A model generated the notes under the pieces. That model saw only the letters and a program-made list of their open reading frames with translations, did not search any database and was not told the origin of the DNA. Of a stretch of DNA of 35,270 nt, positions 30,301 to 35,270 are shown piece by piece; position 1 is the stretch's first letter, and every line of letters begins with the position of its first letter. The stretch comes from Ectocarpus siliculosus (taxonomy: Eukaryota; Sar; Phaeophyceae; Ectocarpales; Ectocarpaceae). The stretch lies in the NCBI GenBank assembly GCA_000310025.1, contig FN649737.1, positions 2,294,186-2,329,455 on the forward strand, given 5' to 3'. Made by a program: the position numbers and the translations under genes.

Positions 30301-33300
30301 CACTTGATAAGACACTTGAAGTTAAGAGGATCGAATAGCTCAGGATCTGAGAACTTGCTTTTGTGAACCCGGTTTAGAACCCCTGCACTACAAATAGCGG
30401 CAATTTGTAGCGCACAAGAAGAACCAAGAACCCCAGTCTGGACCACAACCAGAGGTTCTGAAGTGCGTGTAGCTGTGGCACTTATTTTGCAGCAGTAGAG
30501 GTCGATGTGATGCCGGTTTGACGATGCCGGGTTTAGTGCCGTGAATCACAAAGTTACTGCGAATAGTGCCGGTTTCTCGGCTGACATAAGACTGAATAAC
30601 CAAGTCCTCCTATGCTTTGAATAGCGGCGGTGTCCGATAAAATAGTGCCTGTCAGACCTCTTGGTACTTACCGGCACTACATCGGGAACCTCTATTGTAT
30701 GGTAAGTGAATTGTCAGCTTGTGGCTGTCGCGTAGATTTGTTTAGTGGAATGAATGGTCGGAGGTCTATCTGCGCTCGTGGTGTTCCCACGTTGTGAGGT
30801 CTAGTGTAAACACGCTGAACTCGCGTACAAGTACAGCGCCCCCCTTCTCTCTTTTATCACAACCAAACTTCCAGAACATGCGTTCTCTCGTTGGGGGTTA
30901 ACTCTGGTGTGTTGCTACTCCGCACCACACACGTCGTAAAAAAACACTTGAGAGCTGCTACTTGTATGCGGACCTGGAAATCCCTGGCTTGAGCTTGGGC
31001 CCAGCGACGGGATTGTTATTCTTGCTCGTCTTGACGGACCCAGTATTTCTCGATGGGATGAGGACCGTGTGAGTTGCAAATGTGCAAGGCACGAGTTTTT
31101 TGTGGTCGAAGAAACTTGAGCCGCAACCCGACCCTTGTGGTGGGGTCCAGCGACGGGACTGTTCTCCTTCCTCGCCTTGTGGAGCACATTGTTGTTTCGA
31201 CGGGATGAGACGCATGTGAGCAAGCCGGGTGTGTGCAAGGTTCAGGTACGGGTCTACGATAAACCCGTACCTTGACCTTTCGCACATCCCACCCGCGAAC
31301 TCACATGCGTCTCATCCCATCAAGAAATACTAGGCTCCACAAGACGAGGAAGAATTAACAATTACGTCGCAGGACGCTATTTAGCACAAGCCAGGTCCAC
31401 CTAGCAGCCCTCAAGTGTTTTTTTTGCTACATGTGTGGTTCGGAGTAGTAACACACTAGAGTCAACCTCTCACGACGAGAGAACGAATGCACGATAAGGT
31501 TGCCTGTGACACAGAGAGGGGGGGGGGGCAGGCGGACAGCTGGACCCTCGCACGCGAGTTCAGCGTGTCGGCCTACTCTTACAGTCAGCGCCGGCAGTTG
31601 AACAACTTTTCAGTGAGGAAATCTAACCTCGAACCAAGTCTAAATCAAAGGACGCGAGCACAATTTGTGAGCTATGTTAAGAACTCCTACACTAATACAC
31701 TAGTTCCGTTTGACGGCCATTCGTAGCATAACCGACCCGGCCAAAATTACCGTATACGACACAAGATAAACACACCCCCTGGATCGATTTTCATACCTCG
31801 ATTTCTTAACAGCAGAAAGCAGAAAGAGTCAGTCACAGCGCCGAAGGCGGCGGCGTTGAAGCTGTCTGGTCGAGAGCTTTCCGAAATTGTATCGTTTCGT
31901 TTATGCATCCTCTTCGTCGTGGCGTAGTCGAGCTTTGAAAATCGGTCCAGGTGGTGCGTCATCTTGTGTCGTATGCGGGTAGAGGTTCTTCAGAGGCGGG
32001 CACTAGTTGTACCTGTGGTAAACCACCCCGAAGGTAGATAGATCTCCGACAGGTAATCTGAACGTCGCAATCTACGACATTTACGAGATGGTAGTCGGAG
32101 GTGACATTCACAGCACCCCCCTTATAAAGTCAATCACTACCACGGAGCCTGAATCCGGATTGAAAGACAGAGATACCATGGATATCGCGGATGTCAATCG
32201 TGTTTCGTGAATACTACAGATGAAAAACATTAACCAGTTAATGTTGGGCCAAATCGTTTGACGACTGCCATCATTCGGTGTCTATTTATGTAGGCTTTGG
32301 AACATGTTCTCAAACTATCTCACCCAAGCATCGATCGTACTTTATCTCCGCTTAGTTCACACCACATGCGCGTAGTAATACTTGCTTCTTTATGTCGGTT
32401 GGACCATTGTCGGTTGTGCCGTTACGGTCCCTAATTCTCTGCTTACCTTCTAACCCCTGTTCTGTTTCAACTAACGCGGGCACCTTCGGTGGGCACCTCA
32501 ACCCGATAGGCACGTGTTTTGAAAGACCGAAGAGGTGTCTATTATACCGCTCTTCGGCTGTCAATCCGTCTGTCACCCACAGCTGTTCAGCTATCACACC
32601 ACCTGTCACCGTCACGTGTTCCGCTATCAAAACTGTTGCGCGACTCACAGCTGTCAAGTCATCTGTCGCCCCGCTCAATGTTTTTGATCCTAGCATTGCT
32701 GTTTGTTGTGCGGCGTTGTCTAATCAGAGGGCGGAGCAAACGATGCGAGCCCTTAGGGAAGCGGAGGACGCGGCACACGCGGCGGCGGAGGAGGCGGAAA
32801 GACGCAGGTTAGTTACAGGGGAATCGGTCTACTCAAGATGAGGATACAATTGTCCCCGCTTTTAGGACAAACAATAACTCAGAAGCAGGGTCCCCCACAG
32901 ATATACAATAGGACGGGGGGGTACCGGTCTTCAGGACCAACCCTCGTGCAGGAGGTGATGGCATTTGTTCGACCCCATGCTTTTGTGAGGAAAGCAACTG
33001 ACTCGAAATAGCGTGTGTGTGTGTTTTCTTACGAAAACACAAAAATATTCAAATATTCAACTCTTCCACGGATGAAGAGTCTAGGATAGATTTGCAATTA
33101 AATCAGCTTGGAAATCTACCTTCCCCGAGTAGCATATTGCGATGTATCCTTGTTCTATTTGTTCATCGTCGTGGACTAAAAAACAACAATGTCCATGTTC
33201 GCCTTGTTTGCATCTCTTCTCGAGTGTCTTTTTTCTTGTGTCTTCCGGAGCAAGTATCTGTTTCTTCGTCTGTCCAGAACATTTTTCTACTATCGTCGTC

Positions 33301-34233
33301 GCCACTACGTGGCCTGATCCGCGACACAGGGGGTGCAGGTTTCGGCCCCCGTCTGACCAATAGGAAGACGTGATTCAATTCGGCTGAAAGCAGAGGATGC
33401 TTCTTTGAGGCTACCATGATCTAGGACCCCGTGAGGGTGTGTGTCGTTATCGTTAGCGCCGGCCGCGCCAACCGACTGACCAATGAACAGACATCAGCCT
33501 CAGTACGGTTGAGCACATGAAGGATTCTTACAGGGTACCATGATCTTGGACCCCGTGAGGGGGGGTCATGGAAGAGGCTAAGCTACACTCCGGCATATAA
33601 ACGGTGTCTAGCAACCGGAGAGAACTGCAAGTGTCTACCAAGGCTGCCACTATGCTCGTTTCTGAGTGCTTTTATCATTCTCCTTGCAGTTTACCACCAC
33701 TCTCGTTGTGTGGGTGGGTTTTCTTACAAACAATTACGCATGTGTGTATTTGTGTAGCTTTTTTTTCACGAGCAAACGCCCGTACCCCCTTCTCGACGCA
33801 AAATTGCGCATGTGTGTGTTGTGTATTTTTATTTTTAGCGTCGACCGCGCTAACCGGCTTGCCAGTGAAAAGACGCCAGTTTCAATGCGGTTGAAAACAC
33901 AGAACAATTGTAAATGCCATGAACTGGGACCCCGTGAGGGGGCGGCATGGGAGAGGCTAACCTGTTCTCCGGACCAAAGACAAAAACGGTAGCAACACGT
34001 GTCTACCAAGGCTGCTACCTTGCCCTCGAGTTCGTTTTGGAGTGGTGCTTTCACCATCATCCTCCTTGCTTGTGTGTGTGTGTTAAGTTTTTTTTTTTTA
34101 CAAGCACCCGCCATTACCCCCCTCCCCGTGCGGCCGAAAACACACCAGGTTCGAGGAGGAGGCTTCGGCGAGGGCGGCTAGGCAGGCGGAGACGGAAGCA
34201 AGGAAGGCCTTGTGGCGGGCGGAAGAGGCTCAG
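24375..34233 (+). CDS. Ala/Glu-rich coiled-coil protein, N-terminal five exons, 3' partial
   Basis: Exons: 24375-24446, 28883-29050, 29971-30141, 32728-32807 and 34149-34233. Boundaries are phase 0 except exon 4/5, where AG/G completes an Arg codon, and all are AG/GT. Exon 1 encodes MFSCCALFSQADEPADTEHL. Exon 2 encodes an acidic linker (EVDAAGEGEISIKVDGDDM) and a Ser-rich stretch. Exons 3-5 encode long Ala/Glu/Arg helices, such as EVEGKAAAEAEAAAQEATRE, MRALREAEDAAHAAAEEAER and ARAARQAETEARKALWRAEE, with regular charge spacing typical of coiled coils or single alpha-helices. Exon 5 ends in phase 0 at CAG/GTGAGG and the gene continues past 35270. Cys4-Cys5 near the N-terminus could be lipid-modified, which is inference. 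The first intron is 4.4 kb, so a further exon inside it may have been missed. Function unknown. Confidence 0.75.
26640..27055. repeat. Diverged direct duplication, two copies of about 85 bp
   Basis: Copies at 26640-26730 and 26968-27055 share TGGGTGGA, CTCATTTC, AAACTCTACAT and CATCGACAACTATTCCGC(A/G), with (G/A)TAGA following. The spacer is about 240 bp. The copies are not in a shared open frame, so an intronic repeat is the best description. Confidence 0.65.
27262..27445. mobile_element. tRNA-derived SINE-like sequence
   Basis: An A box (TGGTCTAGTTGG, about 27275) and a consensus-like B box (GGTTCGAATCC, about 27320) have tRNA-like spacing. The flanking bases cannot form an acceptor stem, and the T stem has two mismatches at its base, so this is not a working tRNA. 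A second A-box-like segment (TGGCCTAGTGGATAGCGC) follows at about 27382 without a B box. Two tRNA-like heads in tandem fit a dimeric tRNA-derived SINE or its remnant. The minus-strand peptide AGIRTPDL across the B box is the usual artefact of such elements. Confidence 0.65.
29185..29330. repeat. Repeat family E copy with internal tandem duplication
   Basis: The segment GAGTTCATGAAGAA followed by TTTTTTAGAACAGGGAGGGG, or the same with CTATTTAGAAC, occurs twice in tandem (about 29178-29218 and 29219-29258). It is followed by CAGACCCTATCCCT-like sequence, GATTGCGTATTTA and ACATGCGAAGG. It matches the units at 17141-17350 in tRNase Z intron 11. It lies between exons 2 and 3 of the coiled-coil gene. 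Confidence 0.65.
30879..31490. mobile_element. Foldback element, about 610 bp
   Basis: The whole segment is an imperfect palindrome centred near 31260, where GGTACGGGT and ACCCGTACC flank a short loop. The outer arms pair GCGTTCTCTCGTTGGGGGTT at 30879 with the complement of CACGACGAGAGAACGAATGC ending at 31490. Further pairing includes ACACTTGAG(A/G)GCTGCTA and its complement, and GACGGGATGAGACGCATGTG with its complement. The left arm also contains an internal duplication (CAGCGACGGGA at about 31001 and 31149). There is no coding capacity. It lies in the intron between exons 3 and 4 of the coiled-coil gene. Confidence 0.8.
31748..31981. mobile_element. MITE-like element A3
   Basis: Ends are TACCGTATACGACACAAGAT at 31748 and ATCTTGTGTCGTATGCGGGTA at 31961-31981, about 50 bp imperfect inverted repeats that include CCCCCTGGATCGATTTTCAT and its partner GAAAATCGGTCCAGG. 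The interior (GGTCGAGAGCTTTCCGAAAT, then GCATCCTCTTCGTCGTGG) matches the reverse complement of A1. This is the cleanest of the three copies and a good seed for a family consensus. Confidence 0.8.
33336..34100. repeat. Dispersed repeat family D, three tandem units
   Basis: Units start near 33336, 33455 and 33838. They share GACCAAT(G/A), CATCAGCCTCAGTACGGTTG or a variant, GGACCCCGTGAGGG, GAGGCTAA, GTGTCTACCAAGGCTGC and CATCCTCCTTGC. They lie in the intron before exon 5 of the coiled-coil gene. The last unit ends about 50 bp before the exon 5 acceptor region. The same modules occur in tRNase Z intron 11. Confidence 0.7.
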
Positions 34234-35270
34234 GTGAGGCTACCGCTGCTGCTCTTGTGCTCTTGTGGGAAGGGGTGGGTGCCTCAGAACACACGGAGGG
34301 AAAACTACGACACTGGTGCTCGTCGCCTGTAGATGAAAGCTTGTAGTGGGGGAGATGGTCTGGGGGTTGTCGCTCTTTGCTAGTCGCGCGGCGATCGGTG
34401 AGCCTGTACCCTTCCTTGGCTCCAGAATGATCTGCCCTGTAGCTCTTGGAGGCAGCCCCTCTAGCTGGCCTGCAGCTGCAGCTGCTGCTGCTGTGTTGAT
34501 GCTCAGTGCGGTTCTTGGTTGTTTTTGGGTGCATTGGCTGCTTCTGCTGCTGCTACTGCTACTGCTACTGCTGCTACGGCTGCTGTGATTATGTTTTGGT
34601 GTGTTGATGGTTGGCTTCTGTTATCGGTGGTGGTGGTATGCTTTGGTTGCGGGAAACGTTGATGGTGTGAGGACGATTTATCGTGGTGTCGCATTGGCGT
34701 CCATCGGCACTCGACGCATAGCCCGCACAAGAACCTTGACTCCTCCTCCTACCCCTATCACTCCTTTCTTGTTGATTCCTTTCTGTTTTTTTTTTATTGG
34801 AGCATGTTGCCTTTCCTCACCCCATTCATTAGCACCTTCTCTGCAGTCTTGTCCGTGTGTCTGAAGAGCCCTGATCGGGGGTCACGCAGACAAGCATTCC
34901 TCGGGATGTTAATTTGGTGGAGGGAAGGTTTTAGCGGTCCTTGTCTCAAGCAGTCCCACGAGCAAGCGCTCTCCGATTCTACCGCGAATAGCTTCCCAAA
35001 ACGCGGAAAACGCTTAATTGGGATCCGAACCTTGTCCTAAAATAGCAAAAGTTCGTTTAATTAAATTGAAACCCATATTTAACACTTCCCAGTTGACCTC
35101 GTAAACCAGCGATGGGCTATGCGTTTACTCCGCTGCTCTGGATAGAGTTCTTGTTCGGGGCTAATCTTCTCGCCCCCTCCAGCGATATGATGTGGTTTGT
35201 CTTCTTGATCCTTTGACTTTTGCCAACTCTTCGTGCCGCGTACATATCCCCCCCCCCCCCGGCCCCCCGC
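34234..35270. other. Right edge: intron of the coiled-coil gene
   Basis: After the donor at 34234 I see no Ala/Glu-rich exon in the remaining kilobase. The stretch holds TGC/CTG trinucleotide runs (34474-34492 and 34539-34585), a T-run at 34788, and a C-run at the window end. An exon with a weak signal could be missed here. Confidence 0.45.

Overview
This is a eukaryotic nuclear window of intron-rich DNA. Exons are short (75-935 nt) and nearly all bounded by GT/AG, while introns mostly run from several hundred bases to a few kilobases. There are many microsatellites and small non-autonomous elements. The gene content, large introns and Gly/Ser/Gln/Ala-rich inserts in conserved proteins fit a brown alga or related stramenopile (Ectocarpus-like). 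That assignment is inference from style, not from a marker sequence.

Four genes can be reconstructed by joining exons whose phases agree. (1) Positions 198-2134, plus strand: the last four exons of an animal-haem-peroxidase-family enzyme whose 5' part lies left of the window. (2) Positions 4944-18121, plus strand: a 12-exon long-form tRNase Z (ELAC2/TRZ type), the enzyme that removes 3' trailers from pre-tRNAs. Its whole coding path is visible, but exon 10 carries an apparent one-base deletion. Intron 10 contains an assembly gap of 100 N, flanked by what looks like a noisy duplicate of the same locus. (3) Positions 23117-20111, minus strand: a five-exon gene for a protein of about 658 residues that I do not recognise. 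It converges tail to tail with tRNase Z. (4) Position 24375 to beyond the right edge, plus strand: the start of an Ala/Glu-rich coiled-coil protein with five visible exons. It is divergent from gene 3 across about 1.26 kb.

The space between exons is full of repeats. They include three copies of a MITE-like family, one with its left terminal repeat amplified into a minisatellite. There is a second inverted-repeat element in a tRNase Z intron, a roughly 610 bp foldback element, and a tRNA-derived SINE-like stretch. Two dispersed repeat families are shared between introns of genes 2 and 4, and a tandem repeat has multiplied a splice acceptor. No rRNA, functional tRNA, CRISPR array, prokaryotic operon or viral gene was seen. 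The genes look like unrelated neighbours rather than one pathway.
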